DNA of 64,000 nt from Pezicula radicicola (taxonomy: Eukaryota > Ascomycota > Leotiomycetes > Helotiales > Dermateaceae), in NCBI GenBank assembly GCA_003008705.1, contig PDUO01000007.1, positions 1,091,885 through 1,155,884 of the forward strand. The letters run 5' to 3'. Both the position numbers and the translations under genes were made by a program. The notes below the pieces were generated by a model. It saw only the letters and a program-made list of their open reading frames with translations. It made no database searches and had not been told where the DNA came from. Positions 12,321 to 22,951 of this stretch are shown one piece after another; positions within the stretch are counted from its first letter, which is position 1, and each line of letters opens with the position of its first letter.

Positions 12321-13435
12321 CTACAAAGACCCCCCAAAAGCCAAGTACAAAGGATCCAAAAACCTATCAATAACAAAAACACATCCATTATCAGCACATA
12401 TATAAGCCTCTTCAACAACAGCATTATCCACCCTAATAAACGCCCTCATCGTATCCCCATCAATTGCAGCTTCCAAGGTAGTAGTAATATTAAACCCTGA
12501 TATTGAAGGAAGAACAACAGATTTACCAACTTCAAGCGAGCTACCAGATCCACTTACAAAACCATTTGCAAGATGATATCTAATTAGATAGCTAGACAGT
12601 GGTTGGTTGAATGGAGCTTGAAGTGTATCTAGACTCCCTGGTGGAAATTGTGCGAATGCGGTGTTTGAAGGTGCAAATAGGACATTTGGCTGTGAATCCT
12701 CTGGTAGCGTAGAAGCGAGCTGGGTTTGGAATTGTGGATCTATGGCTGAGATGATTGAAGACAGTGTTGAAAGTTCTGGACGTGCTGTTAATATATCGGC
12801 TATGGTAGTACGGTTTTCATCGGGGCTTTGAAGGGTGCTTGTAGAATTGCTAATTCCAAAATATGCGGTGTAAGGACTGAGGACTTGGTCGATTTTGTGG
12901 ATTACACCATTGTCGGCTGGTATGCTTGTTGCTTCGAGGATAGTTTGGTTGTTGAGGGTGACAGTGGTATCCTCCAAGGACGTGAAATTGAGTGAGAAAC
13001 CTTCAATGCTTATGATAGGTTGTGCTGTGATTTCGGCGGTGGTTGTAAAAAGGCCTTCGGCGATGTGTGTCCGTAGGATACTAAGTAGAAGCTCATATGA
13101 ACGAGGGGCTACCAGTAGATCGACCACGGGTGTAGCAATTTTTGAAAATGCCTGCAATATCATGAGCTCTAAAACTTTCTTGTGGTATATCTGCTTATAC
13201 TTACAGAATCTGTTGGCACAAAAGCTGTATAGTTACGTCTATCACGTACTTCATTAAATCGTTCCCATAGACCTGGCGTTGCTACGCCTGATTTTCCTCC
13301 GGTACCATTGATAATGGCAGAGAATATGGATAGATCTGGTTGTTGGCCGATTGTACTCAGGAGAGGCAGTGCCGAAGTAGCCGGAAGAAGCGAGGAAGCC
13401 CAGAGAAGTATTACTATTCGTTTTACCAAAATCAT
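12321..13435 (-). CDS. Secreted fasciclin (FAS1, beta-Ig-H3) domain protein
   Basis: Cell-surface or secreted adhesion-type protein. Exons 13435-13205 and 13151-12321 with a 53-nt intron give 353 aa. The N-terminus is a signal peptide (MILVKRIVILLWASSLLPAT, cleavage near SALP). FAS1 domain 1 covers about residues 25-165 (DLSIFSAIING ... YTAFVPTDS ... IPADNGVIHKIDQVLSPY) and FAS1 domain 2 about 180-350 (LSTLSSIISAIDP ... NVLFAPSNTAFAQFP ... CADNGCVFVIDRFLDPL). The H2-like motifs end with the usual NG-x-hh-x-ID/VID pattern. Several N-x-S/T sequons are present. I see no clear GPI-attachment tail, so secretion is inferred. Confidence 0.9.
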
Positions 13436-14337
13436 AACTTTTTCGATGAGGAAAATATAGAAATAGTTGTAAGAGCGCTGCTGTTGGAAAGTTGCCCTGC
13501 TTCACTCTTCACTACTATTTGTGTTGGTGGTAGTATTGGGGCTTTGTTTTCGACCTGGCTTTAGTAGTCAGTGAAAGTAACTCGATAATCGAGAAGGGCA
13601 CACACACAATTCTTAAGTAACAGTCTGACCCACACGGTCTTGCAAGACTCCTCTTTTCAAATGCCTCTATTATGAATTTGAAAAGCATATTGGCGCCATT
13701 TCCCTCTGAGTTTTGGAGTTTGATTGTAAAATACTATCCATGTTGAGTATATACCTTACCTTAGCAGTGAAGAAGCGATTCTTCTTCGTGGATGGCCCTA
13801 TATTTTGAGTTCCGAAGACCTTAATCTGTGAGCAGAGGGCAGGGTTCAGCTTTCTTCAACACAAATATCAAGAGAAATACCCCGCGTCTAGGCGCGGCAA
13901 CGTAGGTATGCTCTACTTGTACTGAGGGTGAATAAACGTTAAATTTAACGTGGCTCGTCACCTAATAATTAACGTTTATTCATACCTAGTAAGAGTAGAG
14001 TCTATCCAACATAAATTTCTTGGTAAAGAAGCTGTTCCATCATCGAGATTGAACTAGGAAACTTTGTGCGATAGATGAGAATAATGAAAGGGTAGCGCTT
14101 GAGCAATTTATTGTTACCCGCTGTAACTTTCTCTACTCGATTAAACTTCTTTGAATTTTCCACCTCTCACACTGATTGTCCATCACATCCCCCAACTCCC
14201 GTGGGAGATAGAACCTTACAATGTAATATACATGGGAGATCTGGGTGTTATAGTACATGTAAAGTAGTAGCATGCTCTGGCTACAATGAAGCTCAGCCGT
14301 TTGCTACAAATAGGTATGTACATAAGAATCCTGTCAT
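13436..14337. other. Intergenic with a foldback element
   Basis: About 0.9 kb between the fasciclin start codon and the 3' end of the MSS51-like gene. Its notable content is the inverted repeat at 13905-14007, listed separately. I see no gene. Confidence 0.5.
13905..14007. repeat. Foldback element, ~40-bp imperfect inverted repeat
   Basis: The left arm (about 13905-13945) and the right arm (about 13967-14007) are reverse complements over about 40 positions, with a perfect core TGAATAAACGTTAA and matching CTCTACT blocks at the outer ends. The loop is about 21 nt. The left arm itself contains a perfect 14-bp palindrome, CGTTAAATTTAACG. This could be a tiny MITE, a structured RNA or a strong cruciform; the sequence alone does not decide. 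Confidence 0.7.
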
Positions 14338-16015
14338 CTATTCTACATCCTTCCGTGTGGTTTCGTATCTAAAGTGAAGGTTAGCAATATTGCTGGGGAA
14401 CTCGGCTGGGCTTAAACATACCTCTTTCCTCTGAATGCCCAAACACCATAGTTTCCACAGCTGACATCCTGAGGGTCAAGGTCATTGAGATCCCACCTCA
14501 AACTTCTGAATCTATTTTCTCCCGGCTCCATTAGAATATCCACCTCACCACCAACAGTTTTCTGCACCCAGTCAATGTCACGCTCCATGTCATATTGCGT
14601 ATAGCCAGTGACAAGAATGGGGACTTTCGTTTCTAACAACTGTGGAATGGTCTCCTCCCATTCATGAGAGCTGGCAGGATGGCCCAAACCGGGATGGAAA
14701 AGCATGAAGCAATCAAAGTACGGATCATATGGATAGAAATGACCGGCCTTGTGAAGAGTATGATAATACTCAACAAAGGTGCTAATTTTCAAAGAGTTGG
14801 TAATGCGGTCTTCCACAATTGCCCCATATGGGTTAGATGGCGTTCGTTCTGGAAGAGGGAATTCATTATCTCTATTTGCCATACTCTCTGGGCCAATAAA
14901 GATCAAGTGGAATGCAACACGGGGGAAGAGATGCGTCAATTGTACCCAGACTTCTCTTGGGAGAGAGGACTCGGCACGTGCGCCAAGGATGAATATTCTC
15001 ATCGGTGGTGGTGTTGGTTTGAGTCCTTTGATGCCTTCACCTGCACCAGATCTGGGCGGATGGAGGGTGTAACGAAGAGCTGTAATATGTTAGATTATCC
15101 CTAGAGACAAAATCCATACAACGTACCGCTTAAACTCTTCAAACCCTCAACAGTCAAACGTCCTCCCTTTTTTATACTGTAAGGACTTAATTCGTGTAGA
15201 ATGCTTCCAATAGTGACTGGATATGTCAAAAGTCTGGTGGCTTGGCGCAGACTTCTCTCGTCATTTATAGCCCTGAACTCTCTCGAGAACAAGAACGTAT
15301 CCCAGTTCGTCATGTTCACCATAGCCTCCTCAATCTGATCCCCGGGATATTCAAATTCCGGGAAGAATCTACCGGAACGAAGGTCGTGGTCGTCTTCGTT
15401 GATCTCTCTCAGCGTATCGCAAATTTCCAAATGAGCTTCATAGTCGTCCGCCCAATGCTCTTCACTACATGATACCGGTATACCACAATCAGGGCATTCG
15501 AAGTCGACATGAGCAGGAGGAAGAGCCCCCGTGACTTGCTTCCGTGCTTCCGGGTCATCGGGGTTCATAGGCAATCGAGTTTGATGATGATCTGGATGTG
15601 GGCAGTAGGCATGCTGCTTCATGAACGCAGCTCGCCGTCTTATTTCTGGAGATGGAGAGCTCGAAAATGGGTGGAACAGGTTGTTTGGCATCAGTAATGG
15701 CCGCCCCTCGGTCTCTGGTGGAGGGGTTGAAGCTAATCCACCAGGGCTTCGATATTCGGGGGGTTCGTTCACAGGCGTTTGCCCTTTATTTCCCATGAAT
15801 GATATTTCGCGTTTTCCCAATTCCTTCCGCGCATTCTGCATCTTTGGCTGTGTACTGCCAGCCAGTCTCACTGTTCTGTCATGTCCTGTCGATATAGTTC
15901 TGCGGCCCAGAGTTGAAGGTGTAAATCGTGTAGAGAGCGTGCATCGTGAGTTGTTCGGTGCGTTTCTGAGGGCGTTCAAACACCTTGTGCAGGTGTAGGA
16001 GGCTGGAGGACGCAT
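14338..16015 (-). CDS. MSS51-like mitochondrial protein with MYND-like zinc finger
   Basis: Likely mitochondrial protein of the MSS51 family (in yeast, a translational activator of COX1 and Cox1 chaperone). Exons 16015-15127, 15079-14422 and probably 14368-14338; introns of 47 and 53 nt. The first 60 residues are rich in R, S and T, fitting a presequence. A Cys/His cluster lies at about residues 135-200 (YCPHPDHHQ ... FECPDCGIPVSCSEEHWADDYEAHLEICDTL). The C-terminal MSS51 domain includes PREVWVQLTHLFPRVAFHLIFIGPE and LGHPASSHEWEETIPQLL. If the last intron is not used, the frame ends at 14412 with KRYV. I prefer the splice because it has GTATGT, a TGCTAAC branch point and TTTAG, and gives KRYETTRKDVE. 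It diverges from rse1. Confidence 0.85.
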
Positions 16016-16319
16016 CTTAGGACAAATTGGACAATGCCTATTAATTCCTCGAAAAAAGGGATTGCGTGAGCTCCAAAGACAAATACAAAGTAATGTCGTT
16101 GTCGTATGATGCTGTTTCGCCTAATCGGGCTTAGTTTCCTTAGGCAACCTAAAATTCTCAGCTTATAGAGCCTCGCGCAAGACCCAGCACTCCTCACTGT
16201 GCTACGCTGCGCCGTCAGCTCAGTCCACTTCACAACATATAATTTTTATTTGGCACAGCTTGGAGCTGAAGTTTTATGCCCACTGAAGCTGCGCAGGCTC
16301 TCTGCGCTGCCGCGACAAG
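16016..16319. promoter_or_regulatory. Divergent promoter, MSS51-like / rse1
   Basis: 304 bp separate the two divergent start codons, so both promoters must lie here. I recognise no specific binding site with confidence. Confidence 0.45.
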
Positions 16320-19300
16320 ATGGCGACGACATCGTCCATGTTCATGTACTCGTTGACTTTGCAACCTCCCACCGCAGTCACCCAAGCTATCCTTGGACAA
16401 TTTGCTGGAACGAAAGAACAACAAATTGTCACCGCATCGGGATCTCGCCTTACCCTTCACAGACCTGACCCTTCCCAAGGCAAGATCCTCACAGCCCTTT
16501 CGCATGATGTCTTTGGTATAATTAGAGCTATCGCAGCCTTCAGGCTTGCAGGAAGTAATAAGGGTAAGTCTCACAATATCCTCTCTATTGAGCTTCACTT
16601 AGTGATTTGAAGCATGGACGACAGCACGAACGATGCCGCCATGATCGTCTCCGGAGCGAATGGTATAAAAATACGGAGAATTTCTGAAGAACCAAGCTAA
16701 ACAAATGTGTGTAGATTATATCATCATTACTTCTGATTCCGGTCGTATTACAATCGTCGAATTCGTGCCAGCACAGAACAAGTTCAACCGTCTACATCTT
16801 GAAACTTTTGGGAAGACGGGAGTACGGAGAGTCATTCCTGGGCAATACCTTGCAGTCGATCCCAAAGGCAGAGCTTGTCTCATATCGTCTGTCGAGAAGA
16901 ACAAGCTGGTCTACGTGCTTAATCGCAATTCACAAGCCGAGCTTACCATATCATCACCTCTAGAGGCACACAAGGCCCAGACGTTAGTATTTGCTTTAGT
17001 AGCATTGGATGTGGGCTACGCGAATCCAGTATTTGCTGCACTGGAAGTCGATTACAGCGAATCGGACCAAGATCCTACAGGGCAAGCATTTGAGGATATT
17101 GAGAAAACTCTCGTCTATTACGAGCTTGACCTTGGGCTAAATCATGTCGTACGAAAGTGGGCGGACCCTGTTGATCGAACAGCAACAATTCTCTTCCAAG
17201 TTCCAGGTGGAACAGATGGACCTAGTGGAGTATTGGTTTGCGGCGATGACAACATCACATACAGACATTCAAACCAAGAGGCTTTCCGTGTGGCAATACC
17301 TCGCCGACGTGGAGCGACTGAAGATCCTCAACGCAAGCGAACCATTGTGGCTGGTGTCATGCACAAGCTTAAGGGTGCTGCTGGTGCCTTTTTCTTCCTC
17401 CTACAGACCGACGATGGCGATTTGTTCAAGATCACGATAGAAATGGTTGAGGATGATGATGGCCAGCCTACCGGAGAAGTGAAGCGACTCAAGATCAAGT
17501 ACTTTGATACTGTACCTGTGGCCACTAGTCTCTGTATTCTGAAAAGTGGATTCCTGTTTGTTGCCAGCGAGTTTGGAAACCACCAATTCTATCAGTTTGA
17601 GAAGCTCGGCGATGATGACGCAGAAATCGAATTCGTTAGCGACGACTTCCCCACAGATGCAACTGACCCATATACACCCGTTTATTTCCATCCAAGACCT
17701 GCGGAAAACTTGAGTTTAGTTGAGAGTATCGACTCAATGAATCCACTAATGGATTGCAAAGTTGCGAATCTTACGGAAGAGGATGCCCCACAGATCTACT
17801 CAATTTGTGGTACTGGTGCCCGAAGTACTTTCAGGACACTGAAGCATGGTTTGGAGGTTAGCGAGATTGTAGAGTCAGAACTGCCCGGTGTGCCATCAGC
17901 TGTTTGGACTACCAAGCTGACTCGAGGGGATACTTATGATGCCTACATCATCCTTTCGTTTTCGAACGGCACACTTGTTCTCAGTATTGGCGAGACTGTT
18001 GAAGAAGTTACTGACACCGGGTTCTTGTCCTCCGCGCCCACACTAGCCGTGCAACAAATAGGCGAAGACCAACTTATCCAGGTCCATCCAAAAGGAATCA
18101 GACATATTATGGCAGATCGCCGTGTAAATGAGTGGCCTGCGCCAACGCATCGCTCTATCGTGGCCGCTACTGCAAACTCACAGCAAGTAGCTATTGCACT
18201 CAGTTCAGGAGAGATTGTTTACTTCGAGATAGATTCTGATGGCTCTCTGAACGAGTACGATGAAAAGAAAGAGATGAGTGGAACAGTCACTTGCCTAAGT
18301 TTGGGTGAAGTTCCGGAGGGCCGCAAACGAAGCCAATTTTTGGCAGTAGGTTGTGACGACTCAACGGTCCGAATTCTTAGTCTCGATCCGGACTCAACCC
18401 TGGAGAACAAATCTGTTCAGGCATTGACATCGCCTCCCTCAGCACTGTGCATCATGGCCATGGCAGATTCCTCATCTGGAGGGTCTACACTGTATCTTCA
18501 TATTGGGTTGTTCTCTGGTGTTTATCTACGGACTGTACTGGACGAGGTCACCGGAGAGCTGTCTGATACTCGGACTCGTTTCTTGGGCCCGAAACCCGCC
18601 AAACTCTTCCGAGTCTCTGTTCAAGGCCAAAGTGCTGTACTTGCACTGAGCTCTAGGCCTTGGCTCGGTTACTCAGATCCTGTTACGAAAGGTTTCATGC
18701 TCACTCCTTTGAATTATCCTGCTCTTGAATGGGGTTGGAATTTCAGCAGCGAGCAGTGCACCGAGGGAATGGTCGGTATTCAGGGCCAAAACTTAAGGTA
18801 TGTCAAGAACACATTCCATTCCATTCCTATTACAATGATACCCTGATGATTTTCTTATCGTTAAAACTCTTATGTCCAAGTGACCGTGAGGATTAAACAT
18901 TAAAATCCAATTGTTCCTTCTGATTTTATCTTCAAATATTTCACTTTTCCAAATTGTCACAAGTCACGATCAAATACTGACGTGAAATAGAATCTTTTCC
19001 ATCGAGAAACTCACCGACAACCTCCTCCAAGAATCAATCCCTCTGACCTACACTCCTCGCCGTTTTGTCCGCCATCCCGCCCAACCTTACTTCTACACCA
19101 TCGAATCCGATAATAACATTCTTTCTCCAGCAACTAAAACGAAACTACTTGAGGATCCATCAGTCGTGAATGGTGACGCTACTGTATTGCCGCCTGAAGA
19201 ATTTGGCTATCCTCGTGGAAAAGGCCACTGGGCTTCTTGTATTCACGTTGTCGACCCAATCACTGAGAAAGGCGTGCTCCAACAAGTTGATCTTGAAGAT

Positions 19301-20355
19301 AATGAGGCAGCAGTTAGCATAGCCACTGTTTCGTTCGCAAGCCAGGAAGATGAAGTTTTCTTGATTGTTGGTACTGGGAAAGACATGGTCGTGAGCCCAA
19401 GGTCATCAACTGCTGGGTTTATCCACGTGTATCGGTTCCACGAAGACGGAAAGGAGATCGAGTTCATTCACAAAACGAAGGTAGAAGAGCCACCGATGGC
19501 TCTGCTTGCTTTCCAAGGACGACTATTAGCAGGCATTGGCAAGAACCTACGCATCTACGACCTGGGAATGCGCCAGTTACTCCGCAAATCGCAGGCTGAA
19601 GTGGTTCCTAACTTAATTGTTGGATTACAGACTCAAGGAAGCCGTATCATTGTAAGTGATGTCCAAGAAAGCATCGTTATGGTCGTATACAAGTTCCAAG
19701 AGAACAGACTGATTCCATTTGTGGATGATACTGTGGCTCGCTGGACATCTTGCACCACCATGGTTGACTATGAGACTGTTGCTGGTGGTGATAAGTTTGG
19801 CAACCTCTGGCTTCTCCGCTGCCCGGCTAAAGCCAGCGAAGAAGCGGACGAGGAAGGATCAGGCGCTCATCTTCTCCATGAACGACAATATTTGCAAGGA
19901 GCTCCGCACAGATTGGCGCTCATGGCCCACAACTATTCGCAGGACATTCCAATGAGTATCCAGAAAACAAATCTCGTTGCAGGGGGCCGAGACTGTCTAC
20001 TGTGGGGCGGATTACAAGGAACACTAGGCATCTTGATACCATTTGTCAGTCGCGAGGATGTAGACTTTTTCCAAACTTTGGAACAACACCTAAGAACAGA
20101 AGATGCGCCACTAGCAGGCCGTGACCACCTGATCTACAGGAGCTACTATGTTCCTGTGAAAGGAATCATTGATGGAGATTTGTGTGAAAGATATACCCTC
20201 TTGCCTACAGATAAGAAAATGATGATTGCTGGGGAGCTTGATCGGTCGGTGAGGGAGATAGAGAGGAAAATTTCCGTGAGTTTTCCCAGTAGTCCTGTTG
20301 TAAAAATCATTGCTAATGCATTTAATAGGACATACGGACAAGATCGGCGTATTGA
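16320..20355 (+). CDS. rse1: Pre-mRNA-splicing factor Rse1 (SF3b130/SAP130)
   Basis: SF3b complex subunit of the U2 snRNP, acting in the nucleus in branch-site recognition. Four exons: 16320-16563, 16715-18797, 18991-20275, 20329-20355; introns of 151, 193 and 53 nt; 1,212 aa, the usual length for this family. The start [20 protein letters not shown] and the exon junction [19 protein letters not shown] match the family, as do [17 protein letters not shown], the CPSF-A region ([20 protein letters not shown]) and [18 protein letters not shown]. The last exon is tiny: splicing at 20276/20328 gives the conserved end [13 protein letters not shown]. Reading through this intron would give an unrelated tail to 20479. 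The spliced form stops about 100 bp before the convergent LysM gene. Confidence 0.95.
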
Positions 20356-20459
20356 TAGGAGTATGGGGCGGCTGGATATGATGTATTATACAACGGCGCT
20401 CGGGCATGGCTTTACCATGATACAAAATGGAGTTTTGTATGAACATGATATGCATCTTT

Positions 20460-21392
20460 TCATGATCTCTGACCTGTGAATCTCCTTTTCCCGAGGTCAT
20501 GGCTTCTTTTCCCTTTCCCCTTTGCACTCTCTATAGGATGTTCCTTCTCCCACTGCTCATCGTCTCTATACGCCTCAATCGCAGCATCTAGGTTGTATTC
20601 ATTCTGCTTTAAGTATAACAACGCAACCTCATACTCAGATACCTTGCAAGCGACCTGCCATCTTCTTACTATCGCTTTCCGACGCTCTTCTTCCTCGCCC
20701 TCTATCGGTCGTGGACTTAAGCTTACTCCGCCTTTATAGTACTCGCCTGGTATTAAGAGTGTTCGTCTCGCGAGAAGTAGATGGTCAGCCATGATATTAT
20801 TCTTACGGCGCAGCGCTTCTATTGGTACCCCATAGCGGAGGGATAAAGAGGATAGAGTATCGGTTTCGTGATTAAGGAAGTGTAGTACGTCTTCTGCAGG
20901 TTGTTCTGAAGTGCCCTTTTCCGGGGGTGGGGTATGTGGGTCATTGATGGAGGAGTATGGGGGTAGTTCGTCGTTGTAAGTCGGAGGTTCTTGTTGAATT
21001 TGTGAGGATGAGGAAGGTGGTGTATAGGATGGTGTATAAGATGGTGGATCGCGGAGTCCTTGTGGTAATGGTGAAGGTGTTGTGCTGACTTGACAGAATG
21101 GACCTGGTGGTTGCATTTACTTAGTTCTTGCTTCATAAAGTATGTGAGGTACATGACGAGGTAAGACAAAACTTACAATATGTGGCAAATCTAGAGTTTT
21201 TCTGTTCTTTTGTTAATTTATGGATGGATGGGGAAATTGATGAGAAGTACAAACATATATACAATTCCCACATATTACCCTTCCGCAACAATCTAATCTG
21301 CGATCTAGAGCAACGGGTTTCTCAGTCTTCTCGTCGTAGAGTGGCGATAGTTTGGAGAGGAGGGTTGCGCATGTGCAGCAGGCTTCTTCCAT
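20460..21392 (-). CDS. Intracellular LysM protein with zinc finger and UBA/CUE-like tail
   Basis: Exons (minus): 21392-21255, a 25-nt microexon 21201-21177, 21103-20460; introns of 53 and 73 nt; 268 aa. The N-terminus is a treble-clef-like zinc finger (CCTCATLL ... [10 protein letters not shown] ... FATYCPFC), completed only when the microexon (KNSRFATY) is included. A P/S/T-rich linker follows, then one LysM at about residues 125-170 ([20 protein letters not shown]). A helical segment near 200-230 ([20 protein letters not shown]) looks like a UBA/CUE fold. No signal peptide is present, so this resembles LYSMD-type intracellular proteins rather than secreted chitin-binding effectors. The first donor (GTTTGT) is weak but frame-consistent. 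Confidence 0.85.
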
Positions 21393-22478
21393 TTTGATAT
21401 TGGTGATCTGTAGTGAGAGTGAGGAGGTTTTGAGAGAATGAGATCTGTTGGTTTGAGAGAGAAGTTGTTGTGGGGTTGGATATTACTTTGGATGATTTTG
21501 TTTCATGAGGGACGATAACATCATGACGCTTATCAATTTTGCCAAGACATATTTGCATACGTCACGTGATGGATGGCATTTGAGTGCCACGTGCAACGTG
21601 ACTTCCTCCTTTCTTCAACCTGGAATCATCTACTTTTTCTGGAAAAACACGATCATAACCGTTGATGGTTACCATCCACGCCATCTATAACTGAGATTCT
21701 AAATTGCCTTGATATCTCTAAAATCTTTCGATTCCAGGAAAGCAGCCGCATACTCTGGCAGACGTCTACCTTCAACATCGAGCATTTTCAGTCTTGCGCC
21801 TCCTTCCCAAACTCACTTCGAAGACATAAGAACAATCATGGAACTGCCGTCCTTCCCCAGCTATGTAGATAGCTCTCTTAGCATCTTACCAAGATGAAAA
21901 TTATCCGTAGAATGTTGAACTAGGTTCCTGCGTACTGAGCCACAGCCTCATCTAACGCCATGGGACTACTCTACGTATCAACAAGTTACATGAGATATTA
22001 TACCTTGGAGGTGCAAAAGCTATCGAATTTTTGCTCCTAGAATGGAATATGATATGAAAGAGTTGAAAGCCGATATTCACGCTCTTCTGGATGGTCTTGG
22101 GGATTGCGGATTTGCCTCGTGTCCTTGGTCACTTCTAACCTTATCAGCCTTGACGAACGGGGATGAAAATTAAAATCTACATGGAAGCACTGTTTGTGGT
22201 CACTAAGTATGTATGCCAGCCTGAGAATAACTTCGCCGAGATGATTTATTCCTAAGTGCATGCAGCTATTCTAGAATAAGTCATGGCTTGAACTTCCTGG
22301 CTGTCGCTGTATTGGACATATCAGGGACGCAAGTGAGAGGTCTGATGGTAAACTCAAGAGAATAATCACAACGCTCATCTTGTATTAGCTCATCTTCCTT
22401 GCGAACGTCGAGGTTACAACCACAGTCTATAAATGTCCAAGTCCAACACTACACTAAAACCCCCAGTTTGGTTCACGT
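21393..22478. other. Intergenic, no gene seen
   Basis: About 1.1 kb between the start codon of the LysM gene and the 3' end of the small minus-strand gene at 22479-22951. The open frames are short and unconvincing. Confidence 0.5.
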
Positions 22479-22951
22479 CTACCATGTCGCAGCATCAGTG
22501 CTACCGCCGATAATCTCATACTCATCAAGGGTTTCCTCGCCTTTCCCATAGGCAACAACATCAACGTTGTTCCACGTACCGTCACGCGGTGTCTCCTGGA
22601 CAAAGCGTTCCATCGGGGTCAGCTCGCCAGTACCAGGAAAATCATTTTCGGTAACTCTGTCAGTGCCCGTAAAAGTTTCAGCGTTGGAGGGTTGCGCTTG
22701 ATCTTCGATATCGGACCAAGAACGTTGGCTTGTAGGCCAATCTCGGAATACTGTACTATAGCCATGCCGGGAATTGGCCTCGGATTGATTTTGCTACATC
22801 TTGTCAGCGACTGTCTTTCAGATCAACTCAGTGCACAGGTGGGACTTGCCTGAGTACTTGGGTCGGGCTTGGTAGAGCCAGCTGAAGACTTTCGCTTGCT
22901 ATGACGGTGGCGACTCTTCCTTCCTGTGGTAGACTTCTTGGTGGGAGCCAT
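22479..22951 (-). CDS. Small hypothetical protein with a GC-AG intron
   Basis: Exon 1 is 22951-22850 (34 codons, basic: MAPTKKSTTGRKSRHRHSKR...). Exon 2 is 22793-22479 (104 codons plus TAG). They join in phase 0 across a 56-nt intron that starts CAG|GCAAGT and ends GATGTAG, with a CTGAC branch point. GCAAGT is the standard GC-donor context. The only nearby GT donor (AA|GTACTC) shifts the frame and hits a stop after 12 codons, and without splicing translation also stops soon. The product is 138 aa, basic at the N-terminus and acidic, polar and disordered after it (e.g. DRVTENDFPGTGELTPMERF, ETLDEYEIIGG). I do not recognise a family. Nuclear localisation is possible from the basic start. Confidence 0.6.

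Noticed and set aside
18798..18846. Stop at 18844 as the end of an Rse1 fragment
   Set aside because: A GTATGT donor at 18798 and an acceptor at 18990 restore the family sequence, so the gene is not split.
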